Positions 9,166 through 22,350 of a DNA stretch of 64,000 nucleotides are shown in pieces. The notes beneath the pieces are model-generated. The model was not told where the DNA came from. It searched no databases and was given only the letters and a program-made list of their open reading frames with translations. The stretch spans positions 4,897,217 to 4,961,216 of the forward strand of contig JAHLJT010009355.1 in assembly GCA_031308135.1 (NCBI GenBank). The letters run 5' to 3'. The position numbers and the translations under genes were made by a program. The DNA comes from Acheta domesticus (Eukaryota; Arthropoda; Insecta; Orthoptera; Gryllidae). Numbering within the stretch: position 1 is the stretch's first letter; every line of letters starts with the position of its first letter.

Positions 9166-12057
9166 ATGCAGCAGAAAAAACATCCGTGTAGGTACATGCA
9201 AAAGATTCGAATAATGCATCATAATGTGCAATCTCTTTCAAATAAAATTGAATTTATCGAGGCAGCATTACAATGTGATCTAAGACAAATAGATGTTTTT
9301 TGCTTTACAGAACATTGGTTGTCTCAAAATGATATAAACACACTCCAAATTCCTAGCTTTTACCTTGCAGGATCGTATTGCAGAGCGAAGGAATCAAATA
9401 GGGCCCTGCTTACGGAGGTTCGTGTATTTACATAAGAAATTATATTGATTCTACTTCTTGTCAGAATTCAATTTATATGCAGTTGAAAAAGCTTTTGAAA
9501 CAACAGTAGTACATCTTACTACGCTCAAAATTATCTTACTTTGCATTTACAGACCTCCAACAAAGCGAGTTTCAGATTATTTCACTTTCTTGAAAATCTA
9601 GAAATGATTCTGAACAAAATTAGTAAACTCTCTTTAAATCCATTGTTGTATGTGGAGATTTCAATATTGATTTTCTGAGCGAATGCCACGAAAAAGAGAA
9701 GTTTCTCAGTTTACTTCATTCTTTTGATTTAGACATTACAGTGAATGTGCCTACACGGAATACCCTTAAATCACAAAAACATTAGATCAAATTATAATTA
9801 ACAAAACCACAACTACATATGAATAATAACGAATAATCTAGGATACAGTGACCACGATGCACAAATTCTTACAATTACTAAGAACATAAACACTGACACA
9901 ATAAATAATACACGCATGTGCAGAGCATTCACTAAAGTTAATATAAAATTATTTACGGACTACTTGATGAAGGAATCATGGGACGAAGTTTAAAACGCTG
10001 TTGACACAAATGAAAAATATAATTTATTTTTCTCCAAGCTTTCAATTCATTTTAACGCGTGCTTTCCTCTTAAAAGAGAAAATTAAACATTTCAAGCAAA
10101 AGTAATACTTGGATCACACAAGGAATTAGAACATCGTGTAAAAACAAACGTACGCTTTACTTTATTTCTAAACATCATAACGTATCACCCGGTTTCCATA
10201 TATTTACTTCCGAGAATATAAAAGAATTTTAAGAAAAGTAATAGTTCAGGCAAAAATAATGAAAAATAGTCAGGACATTTTGAGCGCTAGTAACAAAACT
10301 AAAGCAATGTGGGATATCGTAAAAAATACAACCACATCATCTCGATACCTTGTAGAGAATGTTATTTTAAAGGATAATGAAAGAGAAACGAGTAATCCGG
10401 AAAAAGTTGCCAATCTCTTCAACAAACACTTTTCCAGAATTGCGTCTGATCTCACGAAGGGACTAAAATCACAAAATTCAACATTTTACACTTCCCAAAA
10501 AATTTCAGATACGATGTTTATTCCCGAAACTTCTCCCAACGAAATCCTCAGGATAGTCAGTAAACTAAAAATTAAATATTCATCTGGTTTAGATGAATTT
10601 CCGGATTGTTTATTAAAAACTTGTGCACCTTCTTTATACATCCGTTAACTCACATTTGCAATGCTTCTTTATGTACAGGATATTTCCAGATATTTTCAAA
10701 ACAGCAAAAATTAAGCCACTTTTTTAAAAAGGGAACAAAAATGATATTCAAAATTACCGGCCAATTTCTCTTTTGTCAGTTTTCTCAAAATATTAAAAGG
10801 CTTTTATACTTACGAATGGAAACTTTTCTCAGGAAAAACAGAGCGTTTTCAGACTCACAACACGGTTTAGAAAATCAAAATCTACGGAAACTGCCATTTT
10901 TTCTTTTCTCAAAGATGTTGCTTCATCAATAGACCAAAATGAAGTACCCATTGGAATATTCTTAGATCTCTCGAAAGCTTTTGACGTTCTTGACCATAAG
11001 ATCTTGCTCTCAAAATTACCTTCGTATGGAATTCGTGGTATTGCCCTAGATTGGATAACTTCTTACCTTAAACATCGGACTCAAAGAGTAGAAATAACAT
11101 ACTGGCAGGAAAGGACATTACATACTAATATTTCCAATTCTTTGCCAATTGTGCATGGGGTCCCACAAGGTTCGATCTTAGGTCCTATCCTCTTTCTGTT
11201 ATATGTAAACGATATGCCCTCGTCTATTAAAAATGGAAGAACGGTTCTGTTTGCTGATGACACGAATGTTCTTTGCAAAAAAAGCAGTAAATAGTACAAT
11301 TTCAGAAGTTTCAAATTGGTTTAATAATAACAAATTAATTGTTAACGAAAGAAAAACTGTTTCAATGCATTTTTGCATCTCAAATCGGAAATTCCATTGA
11401 AAATGAACAATATGCAATTAGCTGATGTTGAGGCAACAAAATTTTTAGGTCTTTCAATTCAATCAAACCTCAAATGGAATGTACATATAACAGAATTAAA
11501 CACTAAATTAACATTATGTTATGCATTCAGAATTCTTTCAAATTCTGTCAGCCTTCATGCAGCTCGTTGCGTTTATTTTGCAAATGTGCATTCCCGCCTG
11601 AGATATGGCATAATATCTGGGGAAGGTCATCCTGTAGTATTCAGACCTTCAGATTGCAAAAGAAAATTATTCGAATAATGAAAAAATGCCTTCCACGTGA
11701 TTCCTGCAAGCCTCTTTTCATTGAGCTGGGAATCCTACCATTGCCTGTCTATTTATTTACGAATTTGTAAATTTTTGTCAGAAATGACCTACTTAACGCA
11801 GGGAACATATTTTCATGCAATATTGATATTTATAATTACAACACACGCGTAGAAATCACGTGCATCAAGTGTCAGTATCAACAGCTCAGTACAAGAAATC
11901 AACATACAATACATGTACGTTACTTTACAACGCATTGCCAGATGACATAAAACAATTAAAGTCGGTACACAAATTTAAGTTAAAAGTAAAATCTTTTCTG
12001 CTGCAAAACTGTTTCTATACAATTCGAGACTATACTGATCGTGAAAAAGAAAAATAA
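9166..12057 (+). pseudogene. LINE ORF2 (APE endonuclease, reverse transcriptase), frameshifted
   Basis: ORF2 begins with IRIMHHNVQSLSNK (endonuclease first strand) and CFTEHWLS. In shifted frames it continues through a GDFN motif near 9650-9665 and YSDHDAQIL near 9845-9870. The RT region starts near 10259. It shows the APNEIL-type finger segment (ETSPNEILRIVSKLK), then IFLDLSKAFDVLDH (palm A) near 10970, GVPQGSILGPILF near 11155-11195, and FADDTN (catalytic Asp pair) near 11250. The C-terminus near 11925-12050 (LYNALPDDIKQLKSVHKF) is the usual CR1-like tail. At least five frame changes make it non-functional. The clade is CR1/L2-like; a precise name needs a database. Confidence 0.85.
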
Positions 12058-12259
12058 TGTTTATGTAACAAACAAAGATAATAATGAATTAGTTTATGTT
12101 TGCATTGTATACATTTAAAAAAATTTTAATACGCCTGTAACAAGTAATGTACTTCAGCTTCCGGGTCAATGACCCCCATCTCGATCAGGTTTTTGTCCAG
12201 TTTCCCTGATCCATTGAGCAAATGCTGAGATGGCCCCTTGTTTTGCTTCTGGACGTAAA
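12058..12259 (+). other. LINE 3' UTR and junction with hAT sequence
   Basis: After the ORF2 stop there is AT-rich tail sequence, then a GC-richer stretch with GGGTCAATGACCCCCATC near 12165-12182, which includes a near-palindrome. It probably belongs to the LINE 3' end recognised by its RT. The border with hAT sequence near 12240 is uncertain. Confidence 0.4.
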
Positions 12260-14163
12260 TGTAGCTTCACTGTGCGCACGTTTTGTTGAGCACTCCTTTT
12301 GCTTGTAGTTCATTTACAGTTGAAATTGATTTTCTATAACTCGGGAAAAAACATTTTTCAAATATCTTTATTTTTCTAAAATAATTATTTTCTAAATCCA
12401 TTTTTTCGTTTTTTTTCGTTTTTTTAAATAAAATTCTGGCCCTCAAGAAAATGTGCGCAGATAAATTTCTTTCCCCACACGTCATATACAGTTTTTACTG
12501 GTTTTTTTTGACAAATAAATAAAAAAAATCTCTTGTACACATTCTTTTCATTCTCTGTATTTTCTACTCTGGCTCGCTTGAAATTCGCTTCTTTTTCTGT
12601 TGCAACCTTCCCAAAAGCATTCAAAGTGTCTCGAAACTGCTTCAGATATATCCCAAAATCTTCAATTTTTTTTTCATGCAGTACATAATATCATTGGACT
12701 TATTTTATAAATTTTAAATAATGAGTCAGAATGAGGAAAAAACATGAAAACAAAGTTAAGACAAAATTAAAGTCAAAGTCTTTCAAAAGATTAGAATAGC
12801 CACGAGCAAAGCACAGAGTTTCAGCGTCCCAGTCACTTGAATTTTCTGTTACTGAAGGAAATAATTCCTGCAGATCACTCGTATGATTTTTCACAGTCAG
12901 TACAAGCCTGCTGGTGAAATTCCCAACGTGTTGGTGCAGCTGATGGCAATCGCTTTTTCACTACAGTGCCTAAAGCTTCTATCCGCCTAGTAGATTTAGA
13001 AAAGAATGCCCCTAATCCTGATAAAGAGGCGAAAAATATTCGCACTTCTTTAAACAGCTAGCAGATTGTCCTAAGACTAAATTTAATTTGTGACCATAAC
13101 AATGCACAAATATTGCTTCTATACAAATCATCTTTAATTTGGCCTGAAGTCCAGCATGTTCCCCTGCCATAACTGCTGCGCCGTCATACGTTTGCGCTTT
13201 TATTTTTGTCGCACTTGTACGTGCTAATAACTCCTTGTGCATGTTCTAATAATCCAGATGCGGATCTGTCTTTGCTGCAATCAGTGAAATGCAAGAATCT
13301 TTCTTGAACGCCATCTTTGAAACATACCGCAACACGCTTGTGAGTTGCGATTTCATGGTCACATCAGTCGTTTCATCAAATATTAATGCCACAAATTGAG
13401 CCTCAGAAATCTCCTTTTCAATTTCTCTGGATAACTTCGCAACTGCCGCAATAATATCATTCTGGACGTCAGGAGATGTTCCACGAAACACATTGTGCTT
13501 TCAATAAAAGCTAAAAGTTCAGTATTATAATTACCCAAAAATTTAAGAATTCAATGTAATTGCCTCGATTATGAGACTCGACAATTTCATTGTGTCCGCG
13601 AAACGCCAATCTTAGTTTTCTAAAGACAAACCACTCTGATTATATGAGTCAACATATCTCTGTTCTTTGAAACTTCTACGTGTGTGACGTTGTACAGACA
13701 ACCGAAACTGCTCACTGAGACTGCATTCAATTCTTTGTTTCAAACAGTTTGAAATTTTTTAGGGATAGGATGTGAGAAACTGAAGTTTCATGGCGAGCCT
13801 GTGCTTTGTGAATATTGTGAAGATCATCAAATCCTCCTTGCGTCCACACGGATTTCTCTTTAGAAAACAATAAACATGGCCAACAGAATAATTTATTGTG
13901 TTTTCTGCACCCACTTATTCACGGAACATTCTCGTAGATTTGTGCACGAAAATGTCGTATGAAATTCTTCTTCCCTTCGAATGACACTCAATATGTAGTT
14001 CTGGTGTAGGTTTTCCAGTCGCAATAATTTTTGATTTTTCCTCAAAAGAAAGGCTTGAAAATGTATTTTGTTTTAAATGTTCAATTGCACATCCACATAA
14101 AGACGGCGATGCTCCATCACCGTTCGAACGCCCGGCACGGGTTGCAGCCGCAGCCCCTTCCAT
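12260..14163 (-). pseudogene. hAT transposase, N-terminal and central part (TTF zinc finger, DUF4371)
   Basis: This is the 5' half of the ZMYM1-like hAT transposase. The likely start is the Met at 14163, with a basic low-complexity tail. A TTF-type zinc finger region (GRRISYDIFVHKSTRMFRE) follows near 13980-13920. Then, across frame breaks, come LAFRGH near 13600 and FRGTSPDVQNDIIAAV with ALIFDETTDVT (DUF4371, first catalytic Asp) at 13490-13370. YDGAAVMAGEHAGLQ and HCYGHKLNLVL lie at 13190-13080, and a spacer with SDWDAETL lies near 12840. Stops and shifts separate these blocks. The protein continues at 8213-7615 across the inserted LINE. Confidence 0.85.
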
Positions 14164-14990
14164 AATGCTCTGGAAGCGCCGGCCCGTAGCGTGTCCGTCT
14201 GCCTACAATAACCTACGCAAGGAACACGTTCGAACAGTTACGAAGGAATCTCCAAAATTTTTTAAAAAAGGAGTTGTCTATGAACGCTGATACTTACACG
14301 TGCCTGGATGCCGGTTCACGCTTTATTCACAGTTCAGTAGTCACGTTTCAATCACAGTCCTTAACAAGCAAACCCACTATTCCATCTGAACCACGGAGGT
14401 CTCCTGAGGGCTGCGCTTCTCGTAGCCTCGCACAGGGTACACAACATTTCACGCGCCGCCCGCCCTATTCGAACTACAATAGCCTCCTCTGACAATCTTC
14501 AGGGCGAGGGAAATACGAAGAAGTGCGTGAAAAACGAGACCATGAAAGCCGGCAAAGTAGAAACTATAGATATTCCAACATTTCATCGAGTTGATAAGCG
14601 GATACTAATACATTTAAAATGTAAAAATTTGTGATGAAATTCGTAAGGGAAGCGGCGCTTCCAGCGCGTCTATGCCCCTGCTCTTCATCAAACATATCTG
14701 ACGACTGTGAAACTCATAGTGAACATTATTGGTATGGTAAATGTGTATCTTGCTTATTGAGTACTATTTTTTAATTAATATTAATTATTGATTTTTTCTA
14801 GATATATGAAATTACAAACTTCATGAAGTGTAATTTACTACCTAAGAATTAAAAATATATTTTTAAAACATTTTAATTTTCAGAAGATGATTATGAAACA
14901 ATTTTGATGAAAGCAGCTGTAATTCGTGAAGATTAATTGAATATATCCAAAGGGTGTCAGACAAACTTGTTGATGTTTGAAAAAATATTG
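14164..14990. other. No gene seen: 5' flank of hAT
   Basis: The block contains an inverted pair of about 11 bases: CTGGAAGCGCC near 14170 and GGCGCTTCCAG near 14653. A CCCCTG near 14675 could be a hAT terminus. No matching left end or 8-bp duplication was found. The rest is AT-rich. Confidence 0.35.
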
Positions 14991-15140
14991 TAACGAAAAA
15001 CCCCTCTCACTGCTACTTCACCGATCACGCCCACGAAATGGGCGCCAATGCAACGAAAAACCCCCCTTCCTATTTACTAAAACGCCCTATGAACTGGGCA
15101 CTAATGTAATGAAAATCTCCCCTCTCAACTCCTATTATTG
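14990..15140 (+). repeat. Three diverged tandem units of about 57 bp
   Basis: Units begin near 14992, 15049 and 15105 with (T/C)AACGAAAAACCCC or a variant and end with a GGGC(G/A)C(C/T)AATG segment. The period is 55-60 bases. Similar repeats occur in LTR U3 regions, but no coding part or partner LTR is present. Confidence 0.7.
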
Positions 15141-17305
15141 ATCACGAAAAACTTCCTTGCTGATCACCTGTAATATCTACAATGCACACCACTGTGCCCC
15201 CTTTACTACCCGGAGTTTTCCTGTTTACATAAATTTATCAGGGCGAGCCGTGATTTGTTCTCTACAGAACACAAGCGCCACGCCAATGCAGGGACCAGGA
15301 TCAGCTAGCTATGTGATAAAAAACACCGATTACGTAACATCAAAACGAGAACTCAAACTCTCGTTTGTTTATTTTCTTTTTAACCAACAGAAACATTAAT
15401 ACCCTCATAAAAGAATCAATACCACACAACATCAACAAAACACGATGTCATAAAAATCACAAAAATCAATAAACATATTTATACCCAAACGTTATTACGA
15501 AATAATGAGCTCCATACTGTGGCCACACCCATTACATTGCAATCCCCCCAAAATGTTTACAGTTTTGGCTTTGCAAACCATTTATTCTTCCCAGAGCAAA
15601 GAAAATCAAAGTCATTGACTTCACTGGAGTGTTGCAAAACAAAAAAAATATTCCACTTCCCTTTCGTTGTTAACGAAGCAGCGACCGGTCCACACACACA
15701 AGATCTCACGCCGTCATGCGTAAGAAATGTGCTCCACTGCTGTCTGCTAGCGCCGAATTACCAGTGCCCCCCAAATTGTCACTGACCACGGCGACGATAT
15801 GCAAAGACGCGCTCGAGTCTGCTGCACTCGGCACACCTCGTTCGGCGACACCCGCTTCGATTTTTCAATGGTCTCGAAGTAACACCAGTTCCAAACATTA
15901 GTAGAAAAACTTTCAAAATTCACAAAACTCAAAATTATGATCGCGCGTGGCATAGCTTTATATATTACTACTAAAATAGTTCACATCACACGGCATACAG
16001 TTCCGCCACCTTGCGAATACAAGTCCGAAGAAGCAACACCTTCTCGAAATTTTATAAGTTCGCGTGTTAAAATAATATCACGAGTGACGCGGAGTACAAC
16101 TCGCCACGAAGTTATTCACTCCTCTCACAGTTTATAATAGTTCACTAGTACGAGTCCAGAAGAGAACACTTCATCAAAAAATTACAAATCCAAATTTTAA
16201 AATTATTCTTGCAACAAGCGACGCGGATTCTGCCTCTCGCTACCAAGCTATTCACCCGTCTGACCCCCATTGTTGTCCTAAATCATTTATAGCTTTTTTC
16301 CGAACAAAAACAATAGCGCCTCTACTGTCTTCTGCTTTATAACTTATAAAATAGTTTATTATTAATTTCTAAACACTTCCTGATTGTCTTATTATATTGT
16401 AAAATTCCCATTAAAATTTCGTATCCATTCCACTTCTTAGACATCACTTTTCTCGCTTCATTTGTTAAAAGAATGCTTTTTCGTGCGTCTCATGCCTACA
16501 AACATCGCTCGTTTATTTCTCAATTAACTAATGTAACATAATGTTTATCTATTAATGTTCGGCGTCCTAAAATTGTGTCACCACGTTTATAATTGGCCCG
16601 TATTCCACGGAATACTTGGTATATGCCAAATCTCGGTAGACACACTAGTTTTCGTTTAATTTATTAATATATCCAAACTTTTCTGAAGTGACGTCACGAC
16701 ATTGTTGTTTTCGTTCTTTACATGTTAAAAGTCAATGTCGTGATCACAAAACTCGCGATATTATGCGTTTCTGTGACCCGATTTAGCTGAAACAAATTAT
16801 TCTGTTCCTTATAATTTTGCGCGTTGACTAGTAACACGCAATCATAATTCCCCACTGCGTTCACATGTTCGTCCGAAATACTCGTTTTCTCTTAGATCAC
16901 CTTCACTTGTTTTTTCTATATTCCGCTCTGGAAGTTTCTACATAAAGTTCTATACCCGGTTCATAAACCAATGGTCACTTCATGTTATTTACCTATTTCA
17001 TTTGTAATAGATGGCTAAACTATTACAATATTTGAGAATAAACAAATGGTTAGTTCTTCGAAAATCATGGGACTAATTGTGAAATGTGAACCAGAGAATG
17101 TGTTTTTTTGTACATATTGTTGACAAGATTTGATTATAAAAAGGCAACAGGTATCATTTCAATACAGGCATAGAGGTTCTGTATATAAATATTGTAGTAA
17201 GAACAGGGATTATTCATGGTGGTGATATTCTGTGCAGTGGTTCTAACAAGTACCGTTCAAGAATGAACTTCATTTTCGTTATTGAAATTAATTTATGTTT
17301 TTGAA
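15141..17305. other. No gene seen: AT-rich DNA
   Basis: Only short open frames without recognisable domains occur. The left part (to about 15500) may belong to the same unclassified repeat as the tandem units. I see no tRNA-like fold or long repeat in the remainder. Confidence 0.45.
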
Positions 17306-17641
17306 GCCATGTTGCGTTTCAATTGATATAACACAATTCAGTTAGAGAGAATAGATTCATAGAATAGAGAGAACACAATTCAGATAACTCAGAACCGTGT
17401 AAAACGTTTCATGAATAGTTATGGAAACTTTTTCACAGTAAAATTTAGGTTTGCAAGTAAATTTGCAAGTAAATTTCTGGTGAAAGAAATATTAAAACTA
17501 CAAAAATAATGTGTTACAAACTATTGCACAAATTGGGTTATGCGTTTCGCATAGAATACTATCAATAATTTAAAATACTTGCCTTCCAATGTTTATCAAC
17601 ACCCAGAACCATGATATTTTCCAATTGAAACACAACATGGC
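17306..17641. mobile_element. Candidate 336-bp MITE with 21-bp terminal inverted repeats
   Basis: The left end starts GCCATGTTGCGTTTCAATTG. The right end, read on the other strand, is GCCATGTTGTGTTTCAATTG. They match at 19 of 20 bases. The interior is AT-rich and non-coding. No target duplication is evident, so superfamily and exact limits are open. Confidence 0.55.
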
Positions 17642-17972
17642 CCACTTCTATTCACCACGGTAGCACTACAAATAGACAATAACACAATCATAACTCTGGG
17701 TGTGAGAAAAGCCCTACATTAGCAGAAATTTAGATATTCTACTTGTCACAGATGTCATGAAAAGTTACAAGAATAACATAATGCTTTTCGTAAAAGTAAA
17801 TTATTATTATTCATAAATTCATAGTCAAAGCAATTTCACAATGAATGGTTTGCTCATATCCAACAGCATTTGAAATTTAAGTACAGGCAAATGAATGTAA
17901 TAATGATAATTCTTCATAAATTAAAAGTTATATATGTTACTTATGTAACATTATGAACATTAATATATTAGG
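17642..17972. other. No gene seen: AT-rich DNA before the gap
   Basis: No domain, repeat or RNA gene is recognisable. Confidence 0.4.
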
Positions 17973-18072
17973 NNNNNNNNNNNNNNNNNNNNNNNNNNNN
18001 NNNNNNNNNNNNNNNNNNNNNNNNNNNNNNNNNNNNNNNNNNNNNNNNNNNNNNNNNNNNNNNNNNNNNNNN
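17973..18072. other. Assembly gap (100 N)
   Basis: Exactly 100 N, the usual placeholder for a scaffold join of unknown size. The true distance and even adjacency of the flanks are therefore uncertain. Open frames running through it are artefacts. Confidence 0.99.
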
Positions 18073-19527
18073 TTGCCGGTTGTTTGCGAAGATCTAGCGA
18101 TTTATAGCCGGTTGTTAGCGAAACATAAAATTCCTGATGTGACTGATAGCGTTTATATTTTTCGTTAATTATAAGGCTATTTTTACGGACTCGGTGCCAA
18201 AATTTTGCGTACACATAGAACATGGTCCAATGCAACTGATGGCGTCCATATCTCATATTTTTCAAAATGGCGCTTAGCTGGTTGATGCATAACACCGTCG
18301 AATTGTAAGTTTGCGACTGAGACCGAGAAGTTCAAGATTTGACGTTCGAATGTGGTGATTTTTCGACACCAACTGAGTAGGCTCTCCGAAAACTGCACTA
18401 ATACCTTAAACACAGTATTAAGAGCCTTTGTTCCCATCGTGTGGCTAATCACATCCTCAGAGCTGCGTCATGGATTTACCTTTTATCCTCACATCACGTT
18501 GAAACAGGTATGGTTCCCATGACTCGGCGATGTGCGAATGTCAAACCAAGGATTAAATTAAGGAGCGAAATACTACAAAGGGATTCGATAATTGTCATGA
18601 CTGTGAAGTTAAATAAGTTTCGTTAGACTGCTCTGTTATATCGACATAACGCAACAAAAAAGAGAAACGTAAAGCCAATCTTACCATCCGGTGTCCGTTA
18701 CGGGTTTTACAGTCCGCGTTTGTTAAGAATAATCGACGGAAAGTGAGCTGTATCAAAAGATGGCGTGTCGTTACTTTTATTCAAAGAAATCATATATAAT
18801 TCCCATGTACAATAATTGTAATTCCTATGAATTTTTCTCGTACGAAGATCGTTTTTGTGTATTGAACGGACGATATCGCAAATAATGGACTTGGCTTGTT
18901 ACACCATATAACTCGTCTGTTGCCTCAATTTTTAAATCTCAAACGCGTCCGTTATTCGTTCTGTATCGGCTTCATGAAGTCAATAACTACTAGTATATTG
19001 GGTTGTCGACTTCGATGATTCAAGTTCGAAGATGTTATTCCTCGTCTTGTTGTTCTTTTAAGTCTTCCAAACCTAAAACATATATTTTAATACACCAAAA
19101 GAGCCTGTCACAGATATCAATGGAGAAAGAGAAAGGTGAAAATGATGGCGCTACAGATTAATGAAGTGAATGCAATTTTAATTTTTAAGACTGGGGCATT
19201 GTATATTTTTTCATGCTCAAACTAATATTTTATTTCATTGAGGGTTGATTAAAACGAACTTGGTTTAATAAAAAGAGAAATTGATGATAGACATGAAAAA
19301 AATCACTCATACTTTGATGAAGTGGTGTCGATTAGATGATAATACGTGTGAATGTAATGCTTTCCCTGCAATCTGCTGTACGAGTATAGAGATGATAATA
19401 CAATCGACGACGATGTGGTGAGTGAAAGGCAAATTGCAAGTCAATGAAGTCGGAGGTATTTAGTTTTTTACTCACTCGCACATACTCGTAGAATCTTCTA
19501 CTTGAAGCAATTAGGGTATTTAAGGTC
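18073..19527. other. No gene seen: mixed AT-rich DNA with a short direct repeat
   Basis: Just right of the gap, GCCGGTTGTT(T)(A)GCGAA occurs twice, near 18075 and 18110. This may be the edge of a tandem array truncated by the gap. Other frames lack recognisable domains. Confidence 0.4.

Positions 19528-19568
<41 letters not shown>
19528..19568. repeat. (AAT)n microsatellite
   Basis: An uninterrupted AAT run of about 13 units. Confidence 0.97.
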
Positions 19569-22129
19569 GATAAAGGCATGATGTGAACCTCCTCCGACGC
19601 GAGGTAGAACGAGTTCGTATACTTACATTCGAATCTCCTGCACTGTTGAGAAGTTACGAAAATGCTAAAGCGAAGAGAGTGGTAGAGATAGCTAATTCTG
19701 TCTTAAATGAGGTTGTACAGACACGGGTAGATATCAATAAATTACTGAAATCGACCACAACATGTATGCAACTGGATATCTCGTATCTCAGATAATTTTG
19801 GGGCCGGCCAAGAACACCGACAGCCGGCAGCCAGGCAGAGTCAACAGCTCCGTAACTCCATGAGCGAAAAAAATTATGAAGCGGATAGGCGACACATCGC
19901 TATTACCCGAGGCATCTTCTAAATCAAAACACACTTCTAAAGTTCAACAAAAAAAATTCTCAACTGCTTCTACAACAGCTTGATAATAATACTTTAAGAA
20001 TTATTGCTATTAATGTGTGAATGTTATTGAAAATGAATATTCTAAAAATTTCTTTGAGCACAATTTGTGTTCTTGCAAAAGTTTTAGAGCGTTACTGAAT
20101 CAAACTTTACACAAATGTAGGGAATTAAAAGAAGTCATTATCAAAACTACGTATTTATGATTGCGAAGTGTCCTTGTCTGCAGGTCCCATCTGTCATTCT
20201 TTGATCTCATAACTTGGGAGTCGATTGGTTTGGGTGGAAATGTTCAGGGATAGGACCTCTTTGTTAAAAACGGACGTCTCGATTGAATATCAAATTAACT
20301 TGAAATTAATTAATTTAACTTTTACTAATGAGTATGTGATCACCTCAGTCGTATTGGCAAAACATAGAACAACTTCAATGACTGATGCTAAGTAGAGGGC
20401 GGATTTTAATGTTTAAGTAATTTTTTCTTTTCACTTTAAAACAAAGCCATTTAGTATAGACATTAATTTTACGTTATGAATAAAGAAAATGACCAATTTT
20501 TATTTGTCATTTTGTTTGCATTTTTCGTCGATTTCGACTAATAAGTCACTGTTTACCTTTTCTTGCCACTTTTAATGCATTTTTCGCTCATTTCTATTTT
20601 AGTATTATTTTAATAGTACTTGCTTCAAATAATGTTTGCGAGATGCAACAAATGTTCTCCACACAATTCTTGAGTAGCCTATTCGATTTCTTCGCCTCAA
20701 AAATTGTAATGTCAGCCATTGTGAGGATGTAATCTGAGGTTCCTATTATACTTATCAGCGCCATTGTTGGTTCAGCCGATTTCGAGATAGCGAAAGAGAT
20801 TCCTGGAAAAGAAGAGTCCAAACCAAAAATTTGCAAGCTGAATTCACTTGAACGAATAGAAGAAGCCTCCATTACATCAGTGACGTATCCCACAGTTAAA
20901 GTTGTTCATCCGAACTGGTTTTGATAATTTTTTTACTTTTTTTCTTTGCTTTTAAGGCATTTTAAAAACATTTTAAGAGCATTTTATTGATCATGTTTGG
21001 CGATATTTTAGGTCATCAAAGTCCTCCCCCTTCTGATGAGAATCTGAGGTCTGCTGAAAACATTTTGACCGAAGATTCGGAAAATTGGAAGATTTGGCTC
21101 CGAAGACGCTTATACTTCCAAAATTTACGAATATATCTGAGATCTTTGAGACAGTTTTGGCAATTGAAGGCTTCAAGCAGTAACAAGATAAGCCACAGCA
21201 CGTCTCTCGCTATTCGAAATTTTATTACCTGGATTTTGGTGAAAGACTAACTTTTGTAGTTAGTACATGTGACTTATTGATATTTATTAAGGGTTGGTAC
21301 AGTAGCGAGATGAGACGCTCTTCGACCACAACGAGATATTAACATTTACGAGTAGCAGGAGGCTTACTGTTACTGGTGTAGCTTATCCTGTTACTGCTTC
21401 GAGTCGTTGAATTGAAGTGGAGCGGCTAAGCGACCCAAGTGGCATCAATCAAGATTTTCATATTCTACTCGCGATATGTCAACACTGATGGAGAGCTATA
21501 TGAACCACGTGTCTTGTTTCCTCCTTTTTGTCAGGCGTCGAAAGATGACGATTTTGCTATGTAACTTCAGAATTGTGCTGACAATTTTTCTTATTTTCTG
21601 AAAAAAAGTAATTCTTGGTACTGAGATGGCTTAGCTCTGTTACTCTACAATTCTAAAGAAGTAAATCAGTGTAAAGAACTGTCACAAACGAGTCAGTCAA
21701 TTGTTTGAGAATGATACAGCACAATCCTTGTTTTTGGATGTTCTGAGTTACATATTCGTGAAATATCATCAATTGACCATGATACAACCAGGAGATTGCA
21801 TCTTTAAAGTGAAAGGAATAAACACATAAATCGCGGTGCTTTTTCGAACTTTATGACTGAACATTACATACCTACTATATTGTAAAAACTCATAAGAATT
21901 AAGGTATTAGAACAAAACAGTTTAATTTGCTTGTATACATATTTTCATTAAAAGTTAATCGTATTCAATAGCAGTCGGATTTGTGTTTGAAACGCAATTT
22001 TGTGATTCCTGTAAGACTTTCTTGTCAGGCCTTGTGTTGTTTCACGAAGAAATCTTTCAATGCAAAAGCGTGATCAGAATCGGCGTCAACTGTGACGTCA
22101 ATCACACAGAGAAAAACTGCGAGTCGCAG
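19569..22129. other. No gene seen: AT-rich DNA
   Basis: Frames of up to 99 codons occur (for example 20594-20893 minus) but carry no domain I recognise and have no coding neighbour. I see no strong repeat. Confidence 0.4.
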
Positions 22130-22350
22130 TTTCACAGAGGCGACGGCGATGACCTACGTGAACTGCGAGGAGGAAGCGCGAGCGCACGAGACGCCGCGCC
22201 GGTAGCAGGCGCGGCGGCGGCGGAGGTGAGGGCTCGCGCCCAGCGCGCCTCCGGCCGCTTGCGAAAACGCCTGACCTCGAACGGCGGCGGAAGGCGTTTG
22301 AGGGTGAGAAAGTTCGTTCCCGGCAGCCTCCTTCGCCGCTTCTGCGCTGG
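22130..22350. other. GC-rich, CpG-rich island
   Basis: Abrupt rise in GC and CpG against AT-rich flanks. An open frame of 169 codons crosses it, but the Arg/Ala/Gly-rich translation is what GC-rich DNA gives by chance, and the other strand is equally open. It could be a regulatory element or an unrecognised exon. Confidence 0.6.

Larger units (their letters stand above)
8215..12230 (+). mobile_element. CR1-like LINE inserted in the hAT element
   Basis: An almost full-length non-LTR retrotransposon on the plus strand: a short leader, an esterase-bearing ORF1, an endonuclease-RT ORF2 and a 3' untranslated tail with no long poly-A. It separates the two halves of a minus-strand hAT transposase. 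Both ends are approximate. No clear target duplication was found, which is common for CR1-type elements. Confidence 0.75.

Noticed and set aside
7489..14680. Complete hAT element defined by CAGGAGC and CCCCTG ends
   Set aside because: The candidate ends match only weakly and the flanking eight bases differ (TAATGACG versus CTCTTCAT).
17953..18295. Frames crossing the N gap
   Set aside because: The Ns supply no codons, so these frames are artefacts.
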